This document shows, piece by piece, positions 26,344 to 35,115 of a DNA stretch of 64,000 nt. Source of the DNA: Pleionea mediterranea. Its GTDB lineage: Bacteria; Pseudomonadota; Gammaproteobacteria; Enterobacterales; Kangiellaceae. Made by a program: the position numbers and the translations under genes. Positions within the stretch are counted from its first letter, which is position 1. Every line of letters starts with the position of its first letter. Location: contig NZ_QGGU01000005.1 in the NCBI RefSeq assembly GCF_003148745.1, forward strand, positions 62,001 through 126,000. Direction: 5' to 3'. The notes beneath the pieces were generated by a model that was not told where the DNA came from, ran no database searches, and worked only from the letters and a program-made list of their open reading frames with translations.

Positions 26344-27225
26344 ATGGATTTTCAGGTGATAAAAACTGCAACGGAAAAATTAAAACAATCCCTAGTTAGC
26401 AACGTAAACCACCAGTGCCAGCTCTGTCACTGCGACACGCCATTGTCGCAACAATGGGTTTGTACCACTTGCGAACGTGAATTGCCTTTTAGTCCTGCAG
26501 CCTGCATCACTTGTGCTGCACCGTTAAAAAGTAGTTCCGATCGTCAGTGCGGTCAATGCTTGATTAATCCACCTTCGCTCGATCGTTTAATTACCTGCTT
26601 CGACTACCTTTACCCCATAAACAAATGGTTACCCGCGTTTAAATTTTCGCGGCAAACGGCTCTCGCTCCCTGGCTGGCAAATCACTTGGCAAATTCAATT
26701 ATCAACCGTTCATACACTAATATTGACCAGGACAACCCAAACGGGTTTGAAAATCAAAACCTTAAAACAAATGCTCTTACAAAGAAAAACTCGGAAGAGA
26801 ATGGCCTTACATTTAATAACTTGAAAAACAGTAACTTGAAAAACAGTTATCTGGAAAATCATTTACCATTAATGCCAGAAGCCATTATTGCCGTGCCATT
26901 ACACGGCAAGCGACTAAAACAACGCGGTTACAATCAGTCGGAATTAATCGCAAAACAATTATCCCGATTGCTCGGCATACCACTGCTTACCGATGCCGTC
27001 ATTCGAACCAAAAAAACCGAAGCGCAATCGGGTTTATCCTTAAAGCAACGGCAATCTAATATTCTGCAGGCGTTTCAGGTTAGCCAAAATTTGCCTGCAC
27101 ACATTGCATTGGTGGATGATGTATTTACCACAGGCAGTACGCTGAATGAATTATCTCGAAAACTAAAACTGGCAGGGTGTGAGTTTACCCAGGGCTGGGT
27201 AATCGCTCACGCCCCGCTGGCTTGA
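26344..27225 (+). CDS. comF: ComF family phosphoribosyltransferase-like protein
   Basis: 293 residues, slightly long. The N-terminal zinc ribbon has CxxC pairs (CQLCHC, CTTCERELP, CITCAAPL, CGQCL). The PRT fold has GYNQSELIAKQLSRLLGIPL and the PRPP loop HIALVDDVFTTGSTLNEL. ComF proteins are needed for inward DNA transport in naturally competent bacteria. The extra length is an Asn/Lys/Leu-rich insert (about 130-175) between the two halves, containing exact 15-bp repeats at 26818-26862. Known competence ComF proteins lack this insert. Confidence 0.88.
   Translation: MDFQVIKTATEKLKQSLVSNVNHQCQLCHCDTPLSQQWVCTTCERELPFSPAACITCAAPLKSSSDRQCGQCLINPPSLDRLITCFDYLYPINKWLPAFKFSRQTALAPWLANHLANSIINRSYTNIDQDNPNGFENQNLKTNALTKKNSEENGLTFNNLKNSNLKNSYLENHLPLMPEAIIAVPLHGKRLKQRGYNQSELIAKQLSRLLGIPLLTDAVIRTKKTEAQSGLSLKQRQSNILQAFQVSQNLPAHIALVDDVFTTGSTLNELSRKLKLAGCEFTQGWVIAHAPLA
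26818..26862. repeat. 15-bp tandem repeat inside comF
   Basis: AACTTGAAAAACAGT occurs twice exactly in tandem (26818-26847), followed by a diverged third unit. In frame (NLKNS-NLKNS-YLENH). Confidence 0.92.
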
Positions 27226-27268
27226 TCAATTATTTTTCAATGGTATACATGTCATCAAAAAAATAACG

Positions 27269-28702
27269 TTAAAAGTAATAACCAAAATTAATATTAAACC
27301 GGTTGTTCACTGAACCTGTATCACTGGCAATTGAACCGCCAATAAACGGCTGGTTTTTGGCACGCACATAATCAACGTAAGTATAAAACCCACCACCGGC
27401 AGCGACCGCGACACCCAGCACATTCATCCAGGTATCATTCTGTAATGATTGTTTATCGGTAATGATGCTGTGATCATTATAAAACGTCAGACTGCTCGCT
27501 GGCCCAAGAGAGACCGGCAAGGTGTAGGCGACATTGGCGGTGTAGACTCTGGCTTCACTCGGAATGGTGTCGTAAAACGAATAAGCCGCCATCACAACGC
27601 CAGTGTTATCGACTTTTAAATCGTAATTATAATCTGCCAGTTGTGCCTGAAAATTCCACCGATCAAGATTATAAATACCATGAACAGCGATAGCCTGACG
27701 ATTTCCCATATTGTCGTTGGCATACTGGGCTACGGGGCTGGCCGCATCAATGTTTCCAGAATAGAGATTACCGCCTTGCACGGACAGGCCAAGTTCCAGA
27801 TTTTCATCGTCTGAAAAAGTCCACTTGTGCGCACCACGTAACGCGTAGCTGTTGCTTTCGCCAACCGCAAGTGACGGCACATCGTAAATACCTTCGCCCG
27901 CTAATCGAATGCCCACGGTATCGTAGTTGTAACGCTCGGTTCGATCATTAACAAAACCATCAACGCCGCCCTGTTCGTCGGATTTTAAAAACGCAATATC
28001 AAAATCCCAGTCGTCACTTCGATAGCGCATTTTAAAACCACTGTCGTGCTCATCTTCCAGCCCCACGTAAAAGGTTGAGTTAAAGAAATAACTGTGCGAG
28101 TTGTAAGGCATATTACCAAAAGGCACTTTTATAACGCCCACCTGCGCTTGCCAGTTATCGGTAACATTGTAACCAAAGTAGGCGTGTTTAACGGCTTCCT
28201 GATACTGGAACCAACGATACTCGGCGGACAAAATCACATCGCCAATTTCACCATCAAAGTTTAACCGAAAAATATCAAAATCCAGATCCCCGGTTCGACT
28301 TTCATTGGCACGATTATAATCTTCATACACGTATTGAAAACGAACCGCACCGTGTACTTTGATTGGCCAGTTTTGATTTTCTTTAGCCTGCTTTTCAAGC
28401 TTTTTCAATCGTGCATTGGCACCTGAGTCGGCTGGCGACTGAAAACTTTGCTGGTTCGATTTTTTTTCAGCGCTTTGATCCTTTGAATTTTTTTCAAGGT
28501 TTACCGACGTTCGGCTGAGCTTTTTTTCTAACTCATCAATGCGCTTTTCAAGTGCTTTAAGGTTTGAGGTATCTGATGACTTTACCTTTTGCCCCGACTC
28601 CGCATCGGAAGCTTGAACACTCCCAATGGCGCTCAAGCTCAAAACGGTCAATAGAATAGTTACTTTATAAACAGTTGCTTTATCAATGCTTGTCTTAAAC
28701 AT
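27269..28702 (-). CDS. Outer-membrane porin with N-terminal coiled coil
   Basis: 477 residues from the ATG at 28702, directly behind AAGGAGTCGCCTC. Signal peptide (VTILLTVLSLSAIGSVQA), then a coiled coil (LKALEKRIDELEKKLSR, about 45-65) and a second helix near 95-105, then beta strands typical of OprO/P-type porins: KVHGAVRFQYVYED, DFDIFRLNFDGEIG, WQAQVGVIKVPFGNMP. It ends in NINFGYYF with a terminal Phe as for outer-membrane barrels. The coiled coil suggests a trimer. Its start overlaps the BCCT stop by 8 bases, so it is translated with that transporter and may supply the matching outer-membrane pore. Confidence 0.85.
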   Translation of the reverse strand: MFKTSIDKATVYKVTILLTVLSLSAIGSVQASDAESGQKVKSSDTSNLKALEKRIDELEKKLSRTSVNLEKNSKDQSAEKKSNQQSFQSPADSGANARLKKLEKQAKENQNWPIKVHGAVRFQYVYEDYNRANESRTGDLDFDIFRLNFDGEIGDVILSAEYRWFQYQEAVKHAYFGYNVTDNWQAQVGVIKVPFGNMPYNSHSYFFNSTFYVGLEDEHDSGFKMRYRSDDWDFDIAFLKSDEQGGVDGFVNDRTERYNYDTVGIRLAGEGIYDVPSLAVGESNSYALRGAHKWTFSDDENLELGLSVQGGNLYSGNIDAASPVAQYANDNMGNRQAIAVHGIYNLDRWNFQAQLADYNYDLKVDNTGVVMAAYSFYDTIPSEARVYTANVAYTLPVSLGPASSLTFYNDHSIITDKQSLQNDTWMNVLGVAVAAGGGFYTYVDYVRAKNQPFIGGSIASDTGSVNNRFNINFGYYF

Positions 28703-30248
28703 GAGGCGACTCCTTATCCACTCGAGGATAAATATGCTGAGTGACATAGTCTTCCTGTAAAGCTTTGAACAAACAAAATGCCATCAGCAGCAACACTACC
28801 GCAAAAGGTAAGCCAGTTGAAATGGCTGCCGCTTGTAGTGCAACCAGTCCACCGCCCAACATAAGTACCGCTGCAACCACACCTTCGGTAACCGCCCAAA
28901 ACACACGTTGCGCCGTAGGTGGATTAAGATGGCCACCGGAACTTAACATATCAATTACCAGAGACCCTGAGTCAGATGAGGTGACAAAGAAAATCACCAC
29001 CAGAAACATGGCAATCAAACTGGTAATTAATGACCAGGGCAACTGTTCCAGCATGGCAAACAGACTCATGGCGTAATCGTTATTCACCGCTGCAACAATA
29101 CTGGCATCACCAAATATTGCAGAATATAAAGCGTTACCACCAAAGCCACTCATCCATAAAAAAGTCATTAACGAAGGCACCAGCAATACACCCAGCACAA
29201 ACTCTTTAATGGTGCGTCCTTTGGAAATTCGGGCAATAAACACCCCAACAAATGGCGACCAGCCAATCCACCAGGCCCAGTAGAATACTGTCCAACTGCC
29301 CTGCCAGTTCGACTCCGCTTGATAAGCTTCTGACCAGCTCGATAACTCAAATAAATTTTGCAAATAGTGTCCGGTGTTTTGCACAAAACTTTTCAAAATA
29401 AATAGCGTGGGTCCAAGCAAAATAACAAACAACAACAACAGTGCCGCCAACATTAAATTCAACTGACTGAGTCGCTTAATGCCCTTATCCAGCCCGCTGA
29501 CCACCGAAACAGTGGCAAAAGCAGTAATAATGGCTATCAACAAGACTTTCATCCACACCGACTGGGAAATACCAAACAAATGATTCAAGCCGGCATTAAC
29601 CTGATCAACCCCCAGCCCCAGCGATGTTGCCACACCAAACAACGTCGCTACCACGGCAATAATGTCCACCAGGTTGCCCCAGAAGCCGTGTATTTTTTCA
29701 CCTAATATTGGGTAAAAAGCCGAGCGTATCGACAATGGCATTCCGCGATTAAAGGTAAAGTAAGCCAGTGTCAGTCCGATCACCGCGTAAATTGCCCAGG
29801 CGTGTAATCCCCAGTGCAAAAACGTAATGTCCATAGCCTGTGAAGCGGCTTCCATGGTGCCGCCTTCACCGCGAGGCGGGCTGCCATAATGAAAAATGGG
29901 TTCGGCAACCGCCCAGAACATAAGCCCAATGCCCATACCGGCACTGAACAACATGGCAAGCCAGCTTAAAAAGGAATAGCTGGGCTTGGCGTCATCGCCG
30001 CCTAGCCGGACATGTCGATAACGACTCACCGCCATATACACGGCAAAAATCAAAAATAATTGAACCGCTAATATTAAAAACCAGCCAAAGTAGCTGGTAA
30101 TACCCTCTTTTGTGGCATTGAATAATTCAGTCGCAGTTTCGAGATTAAATATGGTACCCAGTACAAAAATAAAAATAAGTGCGACGGACGTAAAAAAAAC
30201 GACGGGATGCACCTTCATATGGCGATCCACCAATTGTTTAATAGACAC
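28695..30248 (-). CDS. BCCT family transporter (betaine/choline/carnitine type)
   Basis: 517 residues from the GTG at 30248, chosen because AAGGGGGAG lies 6 bases before it; an in-frame ATG at 30281 has none. About twelve membrane segments. Diagnostic stretches are FSAGMGIGLMFWAVAEP, the Trp-rich segment WTVFYWAWWIGWSPFVGVFIARISKGRTIKEF and FFVTSSDSGS. BCCT carriers import quaternary ammonium osmolytes or nutrients, driven by Na+ or H+. The short C-terminal tail (about 25 residues) lacks a large osmosensing domain. Co-translated with the following porin and preceded by a structured leader. Confidence 0.9.
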   Translation of the reverse strand: MSIKQLVDRHMKVHPVVFFTSVALIFIFVLGTIFNLETATELFNATKEGITSYFGWFLILAVQLFLIFAVYMAVSRYRHVRLGGDDAKPSYSFLSWLAMLFSAGMGIGLMFWAVAEPIFHYGSPPRGEGGTMEAASQAMDITFLHWGLHAWAIYAVIGLTLAYFTFNRGMPLSIRSAFYPILGEKIHGFWGNLVDIIAVVATLFGVATSLGLGVDQVNAGLNHLFGISQSVWMKVLLIAIITAFATVSVVSGLDKGIKRLSQLNLMLAALLLLFVILLGPTLFILKSFVQNTGHYLQNLFELSSWSEAYQAESNWQGSWTVFYWAWWIGWSPFVGVFIARISKGRTIKEFVLGVLLVPSLMTFLWMSGFGGNALYSAIFGDASIVAAVNNDYAMSLFAMLEQLPWSLITSLIAMFLVVIFFVTSSDSGSLVIDMLSSGGHLNPPTAQRVFWAVTEGVVAAVLMLGGGLVALQAAAISTGLPFAVVLLLMAFCLFKALQEDYVTQHIYPRVDKESPHV

Positions 30249-30721
30249 GAACAACTCCCCCTTCGTTGATAACAGACACACAAAACACCATGCTTAACGT
30301 CTGTTGTAACGGACAGCTTTTCGTTGTAGAGCGGTGATGGACGACCCTGTTCATCGCAAGATCATTGTTAATTGTGCACCGGAGCCATCACCGAATCGAA
30401 AAGCCCCTGTGTTTTCCCAATCTTATATAGCATGGTATCGCTGCCATATATTTCAACCTTTGTGCGCCAATCTATTGAAATAAAATGAAAAAAGTCGTTT
30501 AAACCGGGTAATCAAGACGAATTGGCTATGTTTATCTCCATTTTAAAAGCCTAATCATCTAACAGGATTAACCTACAAATTATCCAGAAAACTTAAAATC
30601 AGCGTGCATTACTCTGTATCGTCTCTAAAACAGCAAATTCACCAACCTTTACATTTGAGCCTTAGTGTCAATACGGTTTCCTGTTACCATGTGCGCTGAT
30701 TATTATTCGTTATACAATTGA
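30249..30721. promoter_or_regulatory. Divergent promoter region with structured leader of BCCT mRNA
   Basis: On the minus strand, 68-156 bases before the BCCT start, a nested stem is seen. Outer arms GCTTTTCG/CGAAAAGC are at 30404-30397 and 30323-30316. Inner arms GGTGATGG/CCATCACC are at 30392-30385 and 30340-30333. The enclosed domain is about 44 bases. I cannot assign it to a known riboswitch class. The rest of the gap (to the MATE start) holds only AT-rich promoter-like sequence. Confidence 0.55.
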
Positions 30722-32056
30722 GTGAGTTTTGTGCATCAAACAGATCGTTATAAACACATACTAACCATCGCTTTGCCGATTATTGGCGGCATGATGTCAC
30801 AAAACGTCCTCAATCTGGTCGATGCGGCCATGGTGGGTTATCTGGGTACTGCGCAACTGGCCGCGGTTGGTTTGGCCAGCTTTATCAACTTTGTTGCTGC
30901 TGCTGCATTTATGGGTATGTCAGCAGGCGTACAGGCAATGGTATCCCGGCGCATGGGACAGGGCCGCACTCAGGAAGTAGCGAACCCACTCAATGGCGCA
31001 TTACTGACTATTTTTTGTATTGCGACTCCGGTTTCAATCTTTTTAATTGCCTACGCTGAAAATATTGTCGGTTGGTTAAATGATGATCCCGAAGTGGTCA
31101 AACACGGCACCGACTATCTGCAAGTTCGTCTCGCAGCCATTATGTTTGTGGGCATGAATTTTTGTTATCGTGGTTACTGGAGTGCGATCAAAAAAACCCG
31201 GTTTTATCTGACCACTCTGTTACTGATGCACAGCTTAAATATTTGCCTGAATTACGTGCTTATTTTTGGCAAATTTGGTTTTCCGGAACTGGGAGTAATG
31301 GGCGCCGGAATGGGTACCGCCATTTCCATGTTTGGCGGCACAGTAATCTATAGTATTCTGGCCACTCGCCATACCCGTCAATACGGTTTTGGCTTGCACC
31401 TGCCGAAAAAAGAAACGCTGCTAACCGTAATTAAAATTTCGATCCCATCATCCATTCAGCAATTATTTTTTGCACTCGGTTTTACCACATTATTCTGGAT
31501 TGTTGGTCAGGTAGGAACGCACGAGCTCGCCGCCGCCAATGTTCTCACCAATATTACATTGGTCGCTATTTTACCCTGTATCGCGTTTGGTATTTCATCG
31601 GCGACACTGGTGGGCCATGCTCTTGGAAAAGACGATCCGGAAGATGCTCACCGGTGGGCATGGGATACGGTAAAACTGGCAATGGCGATTGTGTTTCTGA
31701 TTGGCCTGCCGATGATCATAGTGCCCGAGTTTTTGCTCGGTCTGTTTATTCATGAGCCGAAACCGATAGAAATTGGTACACTGCCACTGCGACTTGTGGG
31801 TATTGGTATTATGATCGATGCCATGGGATTGGTATTAATGAATTCATTACAAGGCGCTGGCGCAACCAAAGCAACACTAAAAGTTTCATTAATTATGCAA
31901 TGGCTGATCTTTTTGCCACTGGCGTATTTAATGGGACCGGTATTGGGACTTGGGCTTACTGCCATCTGGATAATGCAGTTTATTTATCGCGGCATTCAGG
32001 CGGGCATTTATGTCTGGCTGTGGAATAATCGCGGCTGGACCAGCATTAAGGTTTAA
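30722..32056 (+). CDS. MATE family efflux transporter
   Basis: 444 residues, twelve membrane segments in two pseudo-repeats. The first repeat starts [40 protein letters not shown] and the second at [36 protein letters not shown], both typical MATE signatures. It exports cationic drugs or metabolites by Na+ or H+ antiport. The start is a GTG at 30722; another GTG at 30731 is equally possible. srkA follows one base after the stop, so the two are co-transcribed. Confidence 0.9.
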   Translation: MSFVHQTDRYKHILTIALPIIGGMMSQNVLNLVDAAMVGYLGTAQLAAVGLASFINFVAAAAFMGMSAGVQAMVSRRMGQGRTQEVANPLNGALLTIFCIATPVSIFLIAYAENIVGWLNDDPEVVKHGTDYLQVRLAAIMFVGMNFCYRGYWSAIKKTRFYLTTLLLMHSLNICLNYVLIFGKFGFPELGVMGAGMGTAISMFGGTVIYSILATRHTRQYGFGLHLPKKETLLTVIKISIPSSIQQLFFALGFTTLFWIVGQVGTHELAAANVLTNITLVAILPCIAFGISSATLVGHALGKDDPEDAHRWAWDTVKLAMAIVFLIGLPMIIVPEFLLGLFIHEPKPIEIGTLPLRLVGIGIMIDAMGLVLMNSLQGAGATKATLKVSLIMQWLIFLPLAYLMGPVLGLGLTAIWIMQFIYRGIQAGIYVWLWNNRGWTSIKV

Positions 32057-32057
32057 T

Positions 32058-33050
32058 ATGAACGAACAACCGACGCATTTTTACCAACTCGATCCCAATA
32101 CTATTCTAGATGCTCTAGAAAGCATTGACGTTATTGCAGAAGCAGCTCTATTGCCACTGAACAGCTACGAAAATCGCGTCTATCAGTTTCGTGATAGAGA
32201 TAATACCAAGTTTGTTGTTAAATTTTATCGGCCATCGCGCTGGAGCGATCAACAAATTCTCGAAGAACATCATTTTTCTGAGCAAATGGTCGACGCAGAA
32301 ATTCCGGTTGTTCCTCCAATGAAAATCAATCAGTCAACCTTGCATCACTTTAACGACTTTCGTTTTTCGGTATTTGAAAATCACGGTGGTCGCCATCCTG
32401 ATCTGGATAATGAAAAAACATTAACCTGGCTTGGTCGATTTATTGCCCGCATTCACAATGTCGGCGAAATAGAAAATTTTAAAACCCGCTGGACCATCAC
32501 GCCAAAATCGTACGCCATTGATAGTTACCAGTTTTTAACCGAACATGAGTTTATTCCACGCGAATTAAAAGAATCCATGGACAGTGTTTGTCGGCCACTG
32601 ATCGATGAGTGCGTCAAACGATTTGATCGTTTTTCTGATATTACACAACTGCGTATTCACGGCGACTGTCATCCTTCCAATGTCATGTGGACCGACGACG
32701 GCCCACATTTTGTTGATCTGGATGACTCACGCACCGGCCCCGCGGTTCAAGATTTATGGATGCTGATCACCGGCGATGATGATGAAAAAATCAATCAGCG
32801 CAATGCGATCCTTGATGGTTATGAAGAGTTTCGAGAGTTTGATGATCGAGAATTGCAATTAATAGAACCACTGCGCGCCATGCGCATGATGCATTACATG
32901 GGCTGGCTGGCAAACCGCTGGGATGACCCAAGTTTTAAACATAACTTTCCCTGGTTTAATACCACTCGTTATTGGGAAGAACAGTTGTTAAATTTAAAAG
33001 AACAACTAGGTACGCTGCAAAATGAAGTCACACCGGGTAACTGGCTTTAA
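32058..33050 (+). CDS. srkA: Stress response Ser/Thr kinase SrkA (YihE)
   Basis: 330 residues from the ATG at 32058. Aminoglycoside-phosphotransferase-like kinase fold: the N lobe has VVKFYRPSRWSDQQILEEHHF with the ATP-binding Lys, the catalytic loop is RIHGDCHPSNVMW and the metal site is FVDLDDSRTGPAVQDLW. SrkA counters envelope-stress-linked cell death and is itself a Cpx target in E. coli, which fits the cpx cluster elsewhere in the window. In many gammaproteobacteria dsbA follows srkA. Here the 3' end instead abuts a truncated integrase fragment. Confidence 0.93.
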   Translation: MNEQPTHFYQLDPNTILDALESIDVIAEAALLPLNSYENRVYQFRDRDNTKFVVKFYRPSRWSDQQILEEHHFSEQMVDAEIPVVPPMKINQSTLHHFNDFRFSVFENHGGRHPDLDNEKTLTWLGRFIARIHNVGEIENFKTRWTITPKSYAIDSYQFLTEHEFIPRELKESMDSVCRPLIDECVKRFDRFSDITQLRIHGDCHPSNVMWTDDGPHFVDLDDSRTGPAVQDLWMLITGDDDEKINQRNAILDGYEEFREFDDRELQLIEPLRAMRMMHYMGWLANRWDDPSFKHNFPWFNTTRYWEEQLLNLKEQLGTLQNEVTPGNWL

Positions 33051-33209
33051 TACTTGAAACCATTCACCCGGATATGCTCTACCCGCATTTAATATTAATC
33101 TGGGGTCTTCTTTATATCTCTCTTTGTATTCCTTAGATGTTTCAATTCCCATTTCTTGAACTTTTTTTTGTGCTTCAGAATATGTGTACTTATTTTTGTA
33201 AGATTTCAT
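33006..33209 (-). pseudogene. Truncated integrase-repeat protein (GmtZ-like start)
   Basis: The first 50 residues (MKSYKNKYTYSEAQ, ETSKEYKERYKEDPRL, AYPGEW) match the integrase repeat unit seen in GmtZ-type integrases. The last 17 codons are simply antisense srkA, so real coding is lost at about 33055, where the element meets the srkA 3' end. Its ATG overlaps the stop of the recombinase fragment (ATGA), the coupling expected for an intact gmtY-gmtZ pair. Naming follows family memory; a profile search would settle it. Confidence 0.65.
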
Positions 33210-33643
33210 TTGGCCTCCAATAAAAACTGCAAATTAATACTAGAGTTGATCAAAGCGGTTTGTTCCGCATTTTTTAATTGGCGACGGACTTTCTTTTCGG
33301 TTGGTTGTGTATAAATCTGTTGGCTCTCGATAGACGCATGATGCATAGCTGTTTTAATAATAATCGAAGGTACACCTGATTCAGCTAAATTCTGGCCGTA
33401 ACGGTGACGATCAGCGTGAGATGTTGTACAGGCTTCTTTGCTATATTCCAAGCCGATTCGTTTAACTGCTCGTTTACGCGATTCGCTGTAACTTTTAATC
33501 GTATAGGGTGTACCTTCACGGGATGTTAAAGCATACGGATGCTCCAGCCCCTTTTTGATAGGAAACCGCTGATACATCAGATACATTTTCCATAGCAAGA
33601 AAAATTGTTGCTTTTGTTTTCGGCGTCTTCCTTCAGCGCCTGG
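33206..33643 (-). pseudogene. C-terminal fragment of tyrosine recombinase (GmtY-like)
   Basis: The open stretch begins after a stop at 33644-33646 and lacks a normal start. About 145 residues correspond to the catalytic end of a tyrosine recombinase. It has HADRH (H-x-x-R box, HADRHRYGQNLAESGV), the second His in MHHASIESQQ and the nucleophile Tyr in QQIYTQPT. The N-terminal half with the first catalytic Arg is missing, so it is dead. The sequence downstream (GKKVRRQLKNAEQ-like tail) ends in the coupled integrase-repeat ORF. Confidence 0.75.
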
Positions 33644-34030
33644 TTATACTTTTTGTCGCCAATTTCAAAATATTGAAGGTAGACGAAAAAGATGGGTAGT
33701 ACAGCTTAGGTTACCACTAACAAAATGACTGTCGCTTTAATGAGCTTGCTGGTTTGATAGTTTTGCTATTCATATCCCTGTTTTCATGCCTCAACTGATC
33801 AATAAAGATACCTATTATGCGTCAACTATACCCTAAATAGAGAGTGAACCAGTTGACAATTTGTCAGGTTGAGTTGATTTTGGACAAAAATCACTTTGCT
33901 ATGGATAGACAGATGTGAATCCGTGGGTTAGATTGCTAATTCGACTAAATTGTGGCGGGAACTTTCAACGAGCACGAAAGCTTTTATGGCCGATAGTCAT
34001 CAGCGAATTTCGGAAAAAGTGGGAATATTT
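33644..34030. other. Gap between recombinase remnant and the yeh-like operon
   Basis: No gene. The region probably contains the operon promoter. TTGACA at 33853-33858 is a good -35-like hexamer on the plus strand, followed about 17 bases later by weak -10-like sequence. Frames upstream of 34031 could extend the ATPase to ATG 33986 or TTG 33950. Confidence 0.4.
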
Positions 34031-35104
34031 ATGGAAAATGTGCAACGTCTACCAGCAGAAGATGGATTCAGCAAGGAATTAGAGCGATTAAAAGAGGTCG
34101 ATAAAGCTACAAAGCCCACAGGTTGGTCACTGAGTCCCGAAATGGTCCGCTTATTTATACTCGGCGGAGAAATTAATGGCCAAACCATATCACGAAAAAT
34201 TTACGGTAATGACGATATCATCGAAAAAGCAATCGTCACCCTCATAGGCCAAAGAGGCCTTTTACTCGCCGGGGAGCCAGGTACCGCAAAATCAATGTTG
34301 TCCGAACTACTCGCTGCCGCCATCAGTGGAAATAGCAAATTGACAGTGCAAGGCAGCGCAGGCATCGTTGAAGAAAATATTCGTTACGGCTGGAACTACG
34401 CGCTTTTACTTAAATCGGGCCCCTCTTTAGATGCCCTCGTTCCGGGTCCATTGTACCAAAGTATGTTGCAGGGTCAGATAATGCGATTTGAAGAACTCAC
34501 CCGCTGCCCTACAGAAATCCAGGATAACTTAATCCCGGTGATGTCAGACAAAATCCTGCACATTCCAGAAATTGCCGATGAGCAATTAAGTTTTCAATTA
34601 GCCAAACCAGGATTCAATATTATTGCCACTGCAAACCTCAAAGACAGAGGCGTTAATGAAATGTCTTCGGCATTAAAACGGCGATTTAACTTTTTAACGA
34701 TGCACCCGCTTTCTAAACTGAGTGATCAAGTTTCCCTGATCAATGGTGAAGTCAATAAACAATTAGAAAGCCAGAACATTGCCATACAATTGGATAATCA
34801 GGTAACCGAGGTTCTTGCAACAGCGTTTAAGGATTTAAGAGAAGGTTCTGTCGAAGGTCAGGCAATCGATAAACCTAATGCTATTATGTCAATGGCCGAA
34901 GCAATAGAAGTGGGTTTCACCGCATCTGTTCACGCCCATTATTTTGGCAATAACGCGGTAACCCCTCATAATATTGCCGATCAATTAATTGGCACCGTCA
35001 TTAAGGATGATGAAGATGATATTAAACGCTTTAAAAGCTACCTTAAAACGGTTTCACGAAAACGTTCTTCAAGCGAATGGCAAAACTTCTCAGGTAACGC
35101 TTAG
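34031..35104 (+). CDS. MoxR-type AAA+ ATPase (YehL-like), gene 1 of six-gene operon
   Basis: 357 residues from the ATG at 34031; the frame is open to a TTG at 33950 (384 residues) and the true start is uncertain. Walker A GEPGTAKS (81-88), Walker B-like MRFEE (151-155), sensor-1 IIATANLKDRG (Asn202) and arginine finger SSALKRRFN (217-218) are all intact. The order and partners match E. coli YehL. MoxR ATPases usually work with a VWA-domain partner as a remodelling chaperone, and that partner is gene 3 here. Eleven bases separate it from gene 2. Confidence 0.85.
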   Translation: MENVQRLPAEDGFSKELERLKEVDKATKPTGWSLSPEMVRLFILGGEINGQTISRKIYGNDDIIEKAIVTLIGQRGLLLAGEPGTAKSMLSELLAAAISGNSKLTVQGSAGIVEENIRYGWNYALLLKSGPSLDALVPGPLYQSMLQGQIMRFEELTRCPTEIQDNLIPVMSDKILHIPEIADEQLSFQLAKPGFNIIATANLKDRGVNEMSSALKRRFNFLTMHPLSKLSDQVSLINGEVNKQLESQNIAIQLDNQVTEVLATAFKDLREGSVEGQAIDKPNAIMSMAEAIEVGFTASVHAHYFGNNAVTPHNIADQLIGTVIKDDEDDIKRFKSYLKTVSRKRSSSEWQNFSGNA

Positions 35105-35115
35105 GTCGACCTGTT

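Noticed and set aside
33006-33055. C-terminus of the integrase-repeat ORF as real protein
   Set aside because: The last 17 codons are antisense srkA, so the protein homology stops at the element boundary.
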